From the NCBI RefSeq assembly GCF_009674825.1, contig NZ_WKJH01000030.1, forward strand, positions 372,001 through 436,000: a stretch of DNA of 64,000 nucleotides. The letters run 5' to 3'. A model generated the notes under the pieces. It made no database searches. It was not told the origin of the DNA and saw only the letters and a list, made by a program, of their open reading frames with translations. A program made the position numbers and the translations under genes. This stretch comes from Maribacter luteus. GTDB taxonomy: Bacteria; Bacteroidota; Bacteroidia; Flavobacteriales; Flavobacteriaceae. Positions 25,947 to 35,649 of the stretch are shown here, piece by piece; position 1 is the stretch's first letter; each line of letters opens with the position of its first letter.

Positions 25947-28625
25947 TCATTGTTTCAATGATATTCTTTTTGTCAAAACACTTGTTGAATTAGTATCTGA
26001 AAGACCTTTAAAACCTGGTTGTTTTCCTCCTATGCTTATCACTAAAACACCAGCCTCCAATTTAGACTTACCATCTGCATTAATTATAGCGTACTGTGTT
26101 GGACTTATTGAGTATTTTAGTTTTTTTGTTTGGTTAGCTTTTAAATGAATTCTTTCAAAAGCCACCAAAGTCCTTATGGCTTCATTTGGCCTACCTTCAT
26201 GGGAAATGTACAATTGCACTACTTCATCCCCATCAATAGCTCCAGTATTTTTAACCTCAACACTCACTTCAATATCACTACCGGTACTTACCATATCTTG
26301 AATATTTAAATTCGAATATGTGAAATTCGTATAACTTAGACCATGGCCAAAAGGAAACAATGGGTCTCCTTTAAAATATTTATAGGTTCTGTTCTCCATA
26401 TTGTAATTTTTAAAATCTGGCAAATCATTCACAGACTTATAAAAAGTTACAGGCAGTCTACCTGCAGGGTTATAGTCACCAAACAAAACATCTGCAATTG
26501 CATTTCCACCGAATTCCCCAGGATACCAGGCCTCTAAAATGGCTGGAACATTGTCTGCTGCCCAATTAACGGCCAAGGCACTGCCGTTCATTAAAACCAA
26601 TATAGTTGGCTTGCCTAATGCTTGGATTTTTTTCATTAACTCAATTTGAGTTCTAGGAAGTTTGATTTCTGATCGGTCACCTTTATCAAAACCTTCTAAT
26701 TGAACGGGCATTTCTTCACCTTCAATATCTGGGGACAATCCCAAACAGAGCACCACGACCTCGGATTTTCTGGCAGCATCAATAGCCGGCGTTAATAAAT
26801 CCTGGTCCATTTTGGCCCACACAAATTGCGCTTGGGGATCTACGTGATAGTTGTAATATTCTATTTTGATGTCATGGATCTGCCCTTCTTTTAAATCGAT
26901 ATCAAAATATTCGGTTTTTGGCCTATGGTCGTCACTAAATTCAAACTTCAATTCATTATCAAAATATAATTTACCGGCACTACCTGCCCTAAGGCCTATT
27001 CTATATTTTCCTGTTTCATTTGGCACCAATTGCCCTGTCCATTTAGCTGAAAAATCATCTGCATTCAAGTTTTCCAAAGGTCTTTCCAACGTCCAAATAA
27101 AATCAACTACGCTATCGTTTCTAATGAGTTCTGGAGTTCCTTCCCAATTTCTATTTTTAAAATATTCGCCTTTCAACCCTTTACTTGCACCATTTCTAAG
27201 TACTGAAGATGGTATGGTATGGAGCATGGGCCAACCAATGGCTATATCACTTCCTAATGCATAATTTATAGTAGCACTGGGTAACTTATCGGCAATTGCC
27301 TTTAATGGTGTGTTGTAATTATTTGGTGTGCCGTTATAATTGCCTAACAAAGCTGGTTTGGAATTTGCGTTGGGTCCTATTACGGCAATGGATCTTACAT
27401 TTTTGTTTAACGGCAGTATATTGTTCTGGTTTTTCAACAAAACCATTGATTCTCTCGCGATTTTCTTTGACAAATCATAATGTCCTTTACTAGCAACAAC
27501 ACTGTACGGGATTTTTGACCATTTTACGTCTTTCTCGGGATCGAACATCCCTAATTTAAAGCGCGCCGTCATCAATCTAGTGAGTGCCAAATCTATTTTA
27601 TCCTCATCTACCATTTTCTTAAGGACTGCCTCTTTCAAATTAGGGTCATAACAATCTCCACAATTCAAATCCGTTCCTCTAGAAACAGCCAAAGCACTTG
27701 CCTCTTCCGGGGTTTTTACAAGCTCGTGTTTCCCAGGCTCCCAAAAATCATTAATCGCCCAACAATCGGAAACCACATACCCATCAAAGCCCCAATCATC
27801 ACGTAGAATTTTATGTAACAATAAATTACTACCACAACAAGCTTCATCCCTAAAACGATTGTAAGCACACATTACGGAATGCACATTGGCTTCTTTTACG
27901 GCAGCTTCAAACGCAGGTAAATAGGTTTCAAACAAATCTTTGTCAGAAGTTTGGAAATTATCCTCATGTCTTGATTTTTCCGGTCCGCTATGCACGGCAA
28001 AATGTTTTGCCGTTGCTACTACTTTCAAAAATTTAGAATCGTCCCCTTGTAGTCCCTTTATATAATTAACACCCATCCTACTGATCAAATATGGGTCTTC
28101 ACCATAAGTTTCCTGTCCACGTCCCCATCTTGGATCCCTGAAAATATTGATATTCGGTGTCCAAAATGTCAAACCTTGATAAATACCCCTTTTACCTTCA
28201 GAAATGAATTTATAGTGTTTTGCCCTAGCTTCGTCAGAAACAGCTGTACCCATTTCAAAAAGAAGAGGTGCGTTCCAAGTAGCACCCATACCAATACCTT
28301 GGGGAAAAACCGTAGCTTCACCTGCTCTCGCAACCCCATGTAAACATTCATTCCACCAATTGTACTCAGGAATCCCCAACCTGTCAATTGCAGGAGCATC
28401 ATAACGCATTTGGGAAACTTTCTCCGTAAGCGTCATTTGATGTATTAAATCCTGGACACGTTCTTCAATTTTCAATGATGGATCTTGAAACTTAAATTCG
28501 TAAGAGGGGACCTCTTTTTCATTTGTTGTGCATGAAGAAAAGAATAGCAATGCGATGACTAAAATCAAACGAAAGCTTGCCAAACAAACCACAAATTGTG
28601 TTCCTCTATTTCTGTTAAAATTCAT
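25947..28625 (-). CDS. GH3 beta-xylosidase/glucosidase with PA14 insert
   Basis: 892 residues with a lipoprotein-type signal (ALLFFSSCTTNE). The first domain shows RDPRWGRGQETYGEDPYL, AKHFAVHSGPE and VVSDCWAIND with nucleophile Asp287. A PA14 domain is inserted in the second domain (about 475-620: GLKGEYFKNRNWEG, FSAKWTGQLVPNETGKYRIG, LYFDNELKF). The C-terminus is FnIII-like. This architecture is known from beta-xylosidases and broad-specificity GH3 enzymes of xylan PULs. It is the first gene of the GH3-susC-susD-SGBP-GH10 operon, which supports a role in trimming the oligosaccharides imported by SusCD. Confidence 0.92.
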   Translation of the reverse strand: MNFNRNRGTQFVVCLASFRLILVIALLFFSSCTTNEKEVPSYEFKFQDPSLKIEERVQDLIHQMTLTEKVSQMRYDAPAIDRLGIPEYNWWNECLHGVARAGEATVFPQGIGMGATWNAPLLFEMGTAVSDEARAKHYKFISEGKRGIYQGLTFWTPNINIFRDPRWGRGQETYGEDPYLISRMGVNYIKGLQGDDSKFLKVVATAKHFAVHSGPEKSRHEDNFQTSDKDLFETYLPAFEAAVKEANVHSVMCAYNRFRDEACCGSNLLLHKILRDDWGFDGYVVSDCWAINDFWEPGKHELVKTPEEASALAVSRGTDLNCGDCYDPNLKEAVLKKMVDEDKIDLALTRLMTARFKLGMFDPEKDVKWSKIPYSVVASKGHYDLSKKIARESMVLLKNQNNILPLNKNVRSIAVIGPNANSKPALLGNYNGTPNNYNTPLKAIADKLPSATINYALGSDIAIGWPMLHTIPSSVLRNGASKGLKGEYFKNRNWEGTPELIRNDSVVDFIWTLERPLENLNADDFSAKWTGQLVPNETGKYRIGLRAGSAGKLYFDNELKFEFSDDHRPKTEYFDIDLKEGQIHDIKIEYYNYHVDPQAQFVWAKMDQDLLTPAIDAARKSEVVVLCLGLSPDIEGEEMPVQLEGFDKGDRSEIKLPRTQIELMKKIQALGKPTILVLMNGSALAVNWAADNVPAILEAWYPGEFGGNAIADVLFGDYNPAGRLPVTFYKSVNDLPDFKNYNMENRTYKYFKGDPLFPFGHGLSYTNFTYSNLNIQDMVSTGSDIEVSVEVKNTGAIDGDEVVQLYISHEGRPNEAIRTLVAFERIHLKANQTKKLKYSISPTQYAIINADGKSKLEAGVLVISIGGKQPGFKGLSDTNSTSVLTKRISLKQ

Positions 28626-29207
28626 TTTATAAGGTTCTTTAAAACTAGGGATGATTCTTTATAAGTAATCGAAAATAAGTGAAAGTAAAAACAACATAAA
28701 TATTATAATCAAGACCTCTATCCAGATTCTATTTTTTGCTTTTTTTGGTGCTATCATTATTGATTACTGAAAATGTATTAACAAATGTAAATTGCGACCA
28801 AAGCTTTTACTAGGACTTATAAAGCAAGTATTAGAAGAATTGTTGCAACAGAACCTTTTAAACACCAAACGCAACATAAGAGACAAGGATCGCTACATTT
28901 GTTATAGTAAAGATGCAAAATGCATGAAGAATATATAAAACACAAACAGTTTATCGAAGACTAATGCGTAACCTTCCTTAAAAACGGGACATCTTAAAAC
29001 TTTAAATTCCTAATTAGAATTTTAAGTGTACGCTAAAAAAAGTAATTTGACATAGCACCAAATCAACAACGAAAAAACAAGAGAACCAACAGGATTCTGA
29101 AATACATTACAGGCTTGATAAAGGAGGGTCGTTTTGGAACAGATAATATGTTTTATAGGTCCATGTCCGGATTGTCAAGTTATGACCGGAATCTAAACGA
29201 GAGGAGG
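28626..29207. other. Intergenic region upstream of the PUL operon
   Basis: 580 bases between the HTCS 2 stop and the GH3(PA14) start, both on the minus strand. It should hold the main PUL promoter and the HTCS binding site. No gene was found. A TATTTTCG about 45 bases upstream of the ATG resembles a -7 element but is not called. A short TCCGG...CCGGA inverted pair lies near 29170-29190. Confidence 0.5.
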
Positions 29208-32200
29208 TCATTTGGTATTAGATTCTATATCTGTTGGCAATATCCCAAAATAAGCTTTGAAACACTTAGTGAAATAGGAAGGTGAAGAAAACCCAACTTT
29301 ACAACAAACCTCACCCACAGTTACACTTCCGCTTTCAAGCAACTTCTTAGCTCTTTGTAGTCTTATTTTTCTTAAAAACTCATTAACTGTTTGCCCAGTT
29401 AGGGTTTTAATTTTTCTATAAAGCTGACTTCTACTTAGATTTAGTTCTACTGCTAAAGATTCTACACTCAAATCAGTATCGTCCATGTTTTCATTAATAT
29501 AGCTTAACACTTTCTCAATAAACTCTTTATCAATAGATGTTGAGTTTTCATAATCCTTGGTTCCACTTATTTCTCCAAAATACTTATCAAAAATTAATTT
29601 TCTACTTGTGATTAGTTGCGATAAACGAAGTTTTAACAACCTCATATCAAAAGGCTTTACCATGTATGCATCCGCACCATACCCAATCCCCTCAATTCGG
29701 TCTTCTATCCTCGTTTTAGCAGTAAGCATCAATAAAGGGATATGACTTGTGCGAATATCCGTTTTAATGATTCTACAAAAATCAAAACCATTCATTTCTG
29801 GCATCAAAACATCTGTCATAATCGCATCAGGAATCACCTCTCTAGCTTTTTCCAAACCTTCTTTACCGTTGTTCGCCACTAGAACTTCATAATGTTTCTT
29901 CAGTTCATTCTTTAAATAATCCCTAAGTTCAATGTTATCCTCAACTATTAAAACAGTATTGGGTTTAAGCGCTTTTTCTTCTAATGAAATATCATCTCCA
30001 GAAGGTTCAGAACCTGTAACTGAAACATACATATCTTTCAAAGGAATCGCAGTAGTAACTTCAGAAAAAATTTCATTTTCAACAAAATGATTTTTGCCGG
30101 CTGGCAACAGAACCCTAAAGGTAGACCCCTCTCCCAATTCACTCTCAACTTCAATTTTCCCTTTATGTAACCGAACGAAATTTTGAACTACCTCAAGACC
30201 TATCCCTGTTCCTCCATAGTAAGTTTTATTCAAGTTTTCTACCTGATAGAATCGCTCGAATATTTTATTGATTTGATTCTTTTCTAAGCCCGGACCTGTA
30301 TCGGAAATAATAATTTCCACAACTTTAACAGGCTTCGCTTCATCGACCAATGGCAAGATACATAAATCATCTTTAGATAAAATATCGATATTTATAGCTC
30401 CGCCATCTGGTGTTACCTTCATGGCATTGGAGAGTATATTGAAAATAATCTTTTCCAACATACTTTGGTCAGCCCAAAGCGGAATAATTGGCACATCCGC
30501 ATCTATAACTAAATGTATATTTCTTTTAGAGGCTTCTTCCTTAAAGTAGCTGATGATTTCTTTAGTGAAATTAACAAGGTTTAATTCTTGAGCCTTAATC
30601 GTCATTTTATTTAGCTCTAATTTTCTAAAATCCATCAATTCATTGATGAGCCTATAAAGTCTATAAGCGTTCTTGTAAATAACATTGTGTTTTTCCTTTA
30701 CCCGTTCTGGCAACTTTAACTTCTCATCATAAATGATATCCTGTAAGGGGTTGATCATTAATGTTAATGGTGTTCTAAATTCATGGGAAATATTAGTAAA
30801 GAACTGGGTTTTCTTCTCATGTAATTCATCCTCTTGAATTCTTTGGATTCTTTCATTTCTTAATAATTCTTTTTCTTTGATACGCCGTTGGGCTACTAGG
30901 TTCAGTACATAAGACGCACCGAAAAACATCAGAACGTACAATAGAAGGGCCCAATTGGTCTTCCACCAAGGTGGCAAAACAATTATTTTCAGTTCTAACG
31001 GTTCATCATTCCAAACACCATCATTATTAGCTGCTTTTAACTTAAAAACATAAGTCCCCTTATCTAAATTCGTATAGGTTGCACTTCTTAACCCTCCAAC
31101 ATAATTCCAAGATTCTTCTAAACCTTCCAAATAATAAGCATATTGGTTTTTTTCCGGTCTGGTATAACTTATTCCTGAATACTCTATGGTAAAAACAGAT
31201 TGGTTATGGTTTAGTTCTATTTCTTCGGTTTCGGCCAAAACCTCCTTAAGAGGGGAACCTTTTTTAGCTGGTAAGACTTCTTGATTAAACAACTTAAGCC
31301 CAGTAAGGTATAATTTCGGAACGATTTTATTTAAACTGATATCCTCTGGATTAAAAAAATCAACTCCTTTATAATTCCCGAAATACAAATATCCTCTCTT
31401 ATCTCTATAAACGGCATTAAAGTTAAACTCATTAGACAAGAGTCCATCGTTTAATGTAAAGTTGGTTATTTCATTATTTTTTAAATTTAGCTTTGAAAGT
31501 CCTGAATTCACAGTGACCCATAAATTCCCCTCTTTATCCTCAATAATATTCGATATACTTTCCTCTGTGAACTCATACAATTCATTATACCATTGAAATT
31601 TCCTTTCCTCAGTATAACGACATAATCCCGAGCCTCTGGTACCAAACCAAATTGAACCATCTGAACTTTCATATAATGACAATATATGGTTTGCACTTTT
31701 TTTATTTCTATTACCATTTGCTTCTTTATTTGAAACAAAATCGACTTGGAATTCAGTTTTTCTGTCATTATTTATTCTAAACACCCCCTCGGTAGTACCG
31801 ACCCAAACATTATTCTTGGAATCTACCAACACTTTCCTTACGGCATTTCCAATTAATTGGTTTTTTGGAAAAGGTGGCATATATTGATTTACAAACTCTT
31901 CATTTTCAGGGTCATACCTAACAACCCCACCATGAAAAGTCCCTATCCAAATGATTCCATCTGAATCTTCGTCAATACTTAAAATGCTATTGGCATCAAG
32001 ATTAGGTGTATTCTCTGAATTATAATTGATAAACTTTTTAGAACCGTTTTTCAATAAAAACAAACCATTATTCCAACTGCCAGCCCAAATATTTTTCTTG
32101 CTATCAATAAAAAGGGTTTGAATATCCAAGCTGGTCAACCCTGAATAACCATTGGCGCTTGCTTTATTAATATGGTCAAATTTGTTCGTTTTGGGGTGAT

Positions 32201-33386
32201 AAATATCTATACCACCACCGTCCATACTTATCCAATAATTCCCGTTTTCATCTTGTTCAATAGCCGTAACAGATGAGAATTGTAGGGAATTAGGGTTACC
32301 TGGTACGCTTTCCAAACTATTAAACTTATCATATAATTTGTCATAAACTGCTACCCCACTATTATAATACCCCATCCAAATTCTTTCGTTTTTATCAACG
32401 AATAAAGACCAAATTGAATTTGATTTTATGCTATCCTTATCTGTTTTATCTAATGTATATTTTTTAATTACCGAGCCATTTTGATTTAGATGTATCAACC
32501 CAGCATTTTCAGTTCCAATTAACAACGTCCCATCGGGGATTTGAATCATTGACAAAATTCGTTTATTGGTGATTTCATAATGATTTAAACTAAAGGACTC
32601 TTGGTTACCACTATTTGAAATAGACGCTCTATATAATCCATTTTCAAGTGTGCCAACCCATATATTATTTGAATTATCCAAAAATAATGACTGAATGGAT
32701 TCATCTATCGAAACAATCCCTTGTTTAGAGGAATAAAAACATTTTTTTAAAGTGTTGGTTATACTATCATATTCCAAAAGTCCTATATTGGAGCCTGCAT
32801 ATACTTTTCCTTTATCGCTTACCTGAATACCATTGATATTAATATAACTTAATTCAGAATTGACACCATCGATAGGTATTTGTTCAATTATCTCACTGTC
32901 TACATTAAATTTATAAAGGCCATTTTCAAAAGTTCCGATGAATATATTGCCAGATTTATCCGAACCCAAGCTACTAACGGCAACAGAAACATTTTTAATC
33001 TTGTTTATCCTATTTATTGGGATTTTCTTAAATCTATCATACTGTCTATCATATAAATTAAGCCCATCTTCAGTACCAATCCATAATCTATTTTCATAAT
33101 CCAAATGGGAACAATAAATAATATTACTGATTAAAGATGTTGAGTCGTTAAGTATATGTTTGTAAGAAAGATAATCAGCACCGTCAAACCTATATAATCC
33201 GGCGCCGTTGGTCCCTATCCATATAAAACCGTCTTTATCTTGGGTAATACTAGGTACGGCTACCTTGGAAATACCATCTTTTAAATTAACAAAATTGAAT
33301 TCCTTAAAGCCTCCTTGCCCCCATATCTGCAAAGTAAAAAAGAAGTAAAAAATTAGATGTCTGTATATGTGACTATTAAAAATCAT
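29208..33386 (-). CDS. Hybrid two-component system regulator (HTCS 2)
   Basis: 1392 residues. The signal region ends near IWGQ, followed by a double Reg_prop propeller (QDKDGFIWIGTNGAGLYRFD and many alike), a Y_Y_Y domain (about 720-795, ending AANNDGVWNDEPLELKI), a transmembrane helix (about 805-828), HisKA with His868 in SHEFRTPLTL, an HATPase (DTGPGLEKNQINKIFERFYQ), a receiver with Asp1192 in MTDVLMP, and an AraC HTH ending VGFSSPSYFTKCFKAYFG. It lies upstream of the GH3(PA14)-susCD operon on the same strand and is its probable regulator. It is clearly distinct in sequence from HTCS 1, so the two may sense different oligosaccharides. Confidence 0.9.
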   Translation of the reverse strand: MIFNSHIYRHLIFYFFFTLQIWGQGGFKEFNFVNLKDGISKVAVPSITQDKDGFIWIGTNGAGLYRFDGADYLSYKHILNDSTSLISNIIYCSHLDYENRLWIGTEDGLNLYDRQYDRFKKIPINRINKIKNVSVAVSSLGSDKSGNIFIGTFENGLYKFNVDSEIIEQIPIDGVNSELSYININGIQVSDKGKVYAGSNIGLLEYDSITNTLKKCFYSSKQGIVSIDESIQSLFLDNSNNIWVGTLENGLYRASISNSGNQESFSLNHYEITNKRILSMIQIPDGTLLIGTENAGLIHLNQNGSVIKKYTLDKTDKDSIKSNSIWSLFVDKNERIWMGYYNSGVAVYDKLYDKFNSLESVPGNPNSLQFSSVTAIEQDENGNYWISMDGGGIDIYHPKTNKFDHINKASANGYSGLTSLDIQTLFIDSKKNIWAGSWNNGLFLLKNGSKKFINYNSENTPNLDANSILSIDEDSDGIIWIGTFHGGVVRYDPENEEFVNQYMPPFPKNQLIGNAVRKVLVDSKNNVWVGTTEGVFRINNDRKTEFQVDFVSNKEANGNRNKKSANHILSLYESSDGSIWFGTRGSGLCRYTEERKFQWYNELYEFTEESISNIIEDKEGNLWVTVNSGLSKLNLKNNEITNFTLNDGLLSNEFNFNAVYRDKRGYLYFGNYKGVDFFNPEDISLNKIVPKLYLTGLKLFNQEVLPAKKGSPLKEVLAETEEIELNHNQSVFTIEYSGISYTRPEKNQYAYYLEGLEESWNYVGGLRSATYTNLDKGTYVFKLKAANNDGVWNDEPLELKIIVLPPWWKTNWALLLYVLMFFGASYVLNLVAQRRIKEKELLRNERIQRIQEDELHEKKTQFFTNISHEFRTPLTLMINPLQDIIYDEKLKLPERVKEKHNVIYKNAYRLYRLINELMDFRKLELNKMTIKAQELNLVNFTKEIISYFKEEASKRNIHLVIDADVPIIPLWADQSMLEKIIFNILSNAMKVTPDGGAINIDILSKDDLCILPLVDEAKPVKVVEIIISDTGPGLEKNQINKIFERFYQVENLNKTYYGGTGIGLEVVQNFVRLHKGKIEVESELGEGSTFRVLLPAGKNHFVENEIFSEVTTAIPLKDMYVSVTGSEPSGDDISLEEKALKPNTVLIVEDNIELRDYLKNELKKHYEVLVANNGKEGLEKAREVIPDAIMTDVLMPEMNGFDFCRIIKTDIRTSHIPLLMLTAKTRIEDRIEGIGYGADAYMVKPFDMRLLKLRLSQLITSRKLIFDKYFGEISGTKDYENSTSIDKEFIEKVLSYINENMDDTDLSVESLAVELNLSRSQLYRKIKTLTGQTVNEFLRKIRLQRAKKLLESGSVTVGEVCCKVGFSSPSYFTKCFKAYFGILPTDIESNTK

Positions 33387-34118
33387 TCTAGAACTTAACT
33401 TTTATTGCGAGCTAAATGTAGCATTTTTTGTGGCTATTAATCAATATTATTGAAATTCTGTTATCATGTTTAAAATATAATATCTTCTCTCAAAACCCAA
33501 TAAAGATACAATCTAACATTTTGTCAATGGCCGTTGACCATCTAGCATTTGTAGTTTCAATATAAAAATAGATTATCCTACTCCATTTTTCCTGAATTGC
33601 CTGTACTTCCCTTATAACATTTTGGCTTTAAATCTCATGGTAGTTAGTTTTCCTTTGACATTAATTTTCACATAATTAATGGTGTGTTTTTTTTATCCCA
33701 GTGTGCCCCACCTATACATTATATTCTGAAGATTGCTGTTCTTTATGCCTTTGGTCGTTTGTCAAAAATCGCATTATCCCCAAATACTAGTCAAACGTCT
33801 TTTAAAATCCCTCAAACCGAAAAACCAAATATTCAATTCCACCATTTAGACTAATATATTTGTAAAAATAAATCCATTCTCTGATTTGTTATCTTAACAG
33901 AATTATGAAATTCTAATCAAACTATTATAAATGTAAAAAGCCAGTATACCGAATGATCTACAGGCTTAATAATTTTAAGTAATATACCTTCGTTAGGATT
34001 ACAGGATTTACAGAATCCTAAAATCCCTCCCTGAAAATATAAAAGTGGAGACAGGCGCCTTCCGCCTTTTTTTGCTTCCCATGTCGCCCAAACAGCGTTT
34101 GGCTCCATTGGAAACTAA
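33387..34118. other. Intergenic region left of the island, no gene seen
   Basis: About 730 AT-rich bases upstream of HTCS 2. A short reading frame around 33917-34108 has no coding character. Near 33993-34018 there is an AGGATT/AATCCT inverted pair. Nothing else was recognised. Confidence 0.5.
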
Positions 34119-34148
34119 AAAAGTGATTTGCTTTGGCAAATCACTTTT
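34119..34148. terminator. Bidirectional hairpin, probably an old tRNA terminator
   Basis: A perfect 13-bp stem (AAAAGTGATTTGC with GCAAATCACTTTT) around TTTG, with A-run before and T-rich bases after. It lies seven bases left of a tRNA 3'-end sequence, where the terminator of a leftward tRNA gene would be expected. Confidence 0.75.
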
Positions 34149-34155
34149 CTACTTG

Positions 34156-34170
34156 GTCGGGATGACTGGA
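34156..34170. other. Candidate left attachment site (tRNA 3'-end copy)
   Basis: GTCGGGATGACTGGA matches 14 of 15 bases of the 3' end of tRNA-Pro at 46921-46935 (GTCGGGATGACAGGA), in the same orientation, and then diverges. This is what a displaced tRNA end looks like at the far end of an integrated element. Confidence 0.6.
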
Positions 34171-34665
34171 AGAAAGTGATATTTTCAACTTACTAACAGT
34201 CAATACCTTATACTGTGTCCTAATACTGATTAACCGAACTCTAAACTGTCTATAAATCAGCACATTCAGAGGCAAAACTTATAGGTGTTTTGTAGAGTAA
34301 ATGTAATGAAATTCATTCAAAAGATTTTAGAATCACTTCGGTTTAATGTTTTCCAGCAAACTATTGTTTAGTAAATCTGGTAAGAATCGAATTCTTTCCG
34401 TTAACCTCTAGTTTTATTGAGGTTTGCGCTTTTTAATTTCAAAATGTTGCCGATTTGTGAACTTTTACATTCAATTTGACTTTCGTCATTTCAAAGACGA
34501 ACAAGCGGAATTAAATGTCTGATTTTGAAATGGAAGACTTTAAAATCATCTTACAATCTAATTGATAACAAATTGTTGAAGTTTATATTTAATCAACTTT
34601 GCACTATTTATAAACTGTTCAATTATACTCCATAGAAACAATTTATTGGAAATCAAAACACTAAA
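34171..34665. other. Left end of the island, no gene seen
   Basis: About 495 AT-rich bases downstream of the SBF-like gene. No coding frame was recognised. A weak hairpin (AACCTC/GAGGTT near 34405-34430) could end the efflux operon. Confidence 0.45.
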
Positions 34666-35649
34666 CTAATTCAAGTTAGGTTGGATGGAATTCTCCCTTT
34701 TTTTGGCAATGATACTTAGAACAAAGATCTGCACAACATGAAATAACATAAGCGGAAGTAAAATTATTCCTATGGGCATAGAGGCCGGGAACAAAATTTT
34801 GGAAAAAACTGTTCCGTGTACAAGTGATTTCTTTGTACCACAAAATTGGGCCGCTATCTTATCTTCTCTATTGAACCTAAGTTTATCGGCAATGAACCCA
34901 ATTACAAAATAAATTAGAAAAAACAAGCCCAACACTCCAACATAAATCAATACAAAATCTTTGATGTCTACAGAGCTGAACACTTTATCTTCAAACGAAT
35001 GCACGAAGCTCTTGTAGACAATCAGCAAAATGACCGATTTGTCAAACAAAGTCAGATAAGAGCCATATCGGTCCGCATATTTGCTCAAATATCTGTTCAG
35101 GAACAACCCAAGTATAACAGGCAAAAGGATTTCTGTGAGGAGTTTTACATAAACGTTCAACAAATCAAAGTCACCTGCCCGTTGTTCCAAAAAGATTCCC
35201 ATCCAAAGCGGGGTGACCATTATCCCGATAAGTCCCGAGATACTTGCATTAAAAATGGCCGCAGGAACATTTCCCTTGGCCAAAGAAACCATCACCACCG
35301 AAGAGGAAACCGTAGAGGGCAATGCTGCCATGAATAAAAAGGCCAACCAAATTTCACTGCTCCCTGCAGAAACCAAGAAGGGATAAAAGGCCAAAACAAT
35401 CAAAGGAAAAAGTAAAAAGACAGAGATTTGCACCAATAGGTGCAGCCTCCAGTTCCTTAATCCAGTCCTAATTTTCTCCAGACTGAGCTTGAGTCCATAA
35501 AAAAAGAAAATAAAGGAAATGCCCACACTAACAATACTATCCAAAGGAACTTGACTGTCTCTGCTTCCCAATACAGGAAAAAAGTAGGCCAACATAACTA
35601 CAACTATGATGGCCAACACAAAACGGTCCAATTTAATCTTTCTGATCAT
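34666..35649 (-). CDS. SBF-like (YfeH-type) membrane carrier
   Basis: 327 residues with about nine to ten hydrophobic segments and the bile acid:sodium symporter-like pattern (FFFYGLKLSLEKIR; AALPSTVSSSVVMVSLAKGN; LLPVILGLFLNRYLSKYADR; QFCGTKKSLVHGTV). It matches the SBF_like family (PF13593) rather than classic BASS carriers. Its start overlaps the end of the czcA-like gene by 17 bases, so it is translated from the same mRNA. What it carries is unknown; in this setting export or uptake linked to metal or anion stress is a guess. Confidence 0.85.
   Translation of the reverse strand: MIRKIKLDRFVLAIIVVVMLAYFFPVLGSRDSQVPLDSIVSVGISFIFFFYGLKLSLEKIRTGLRNWRLHLLVQISVFLLFPLIVLAFYPFLVSAGSSEIWLAFLFMAALPSTVSSSVVMVSLAKGNVPAAIFNASISGLIGIMVTPLWMGIFLEQRAGDFDLLNVYVKLLTEILLPVILGLFLNRYLSKYADRYGSYLTLFDKSVILLIVYKSFVHSFEDKVFSSVDIKDFVLIYVGVLGLFFLIYFVIGFIADKLRFNREDKIAAQFCGTKKSLVHGTVFSKILFPASMPIGIILLPLMLFHVVQIFVLSIIAKKRENSIQPNLN

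Noticed and set aside
28626-28720. Promoter call for the PUL operon
   Set aside because: A -7-like TATTTTCG is present but the -33 partner and spacing are not convincing.
33917-34108. 63-codon minus-strand frame left of the island
   Set aside because: Composition not protein-like, no start context or motif.
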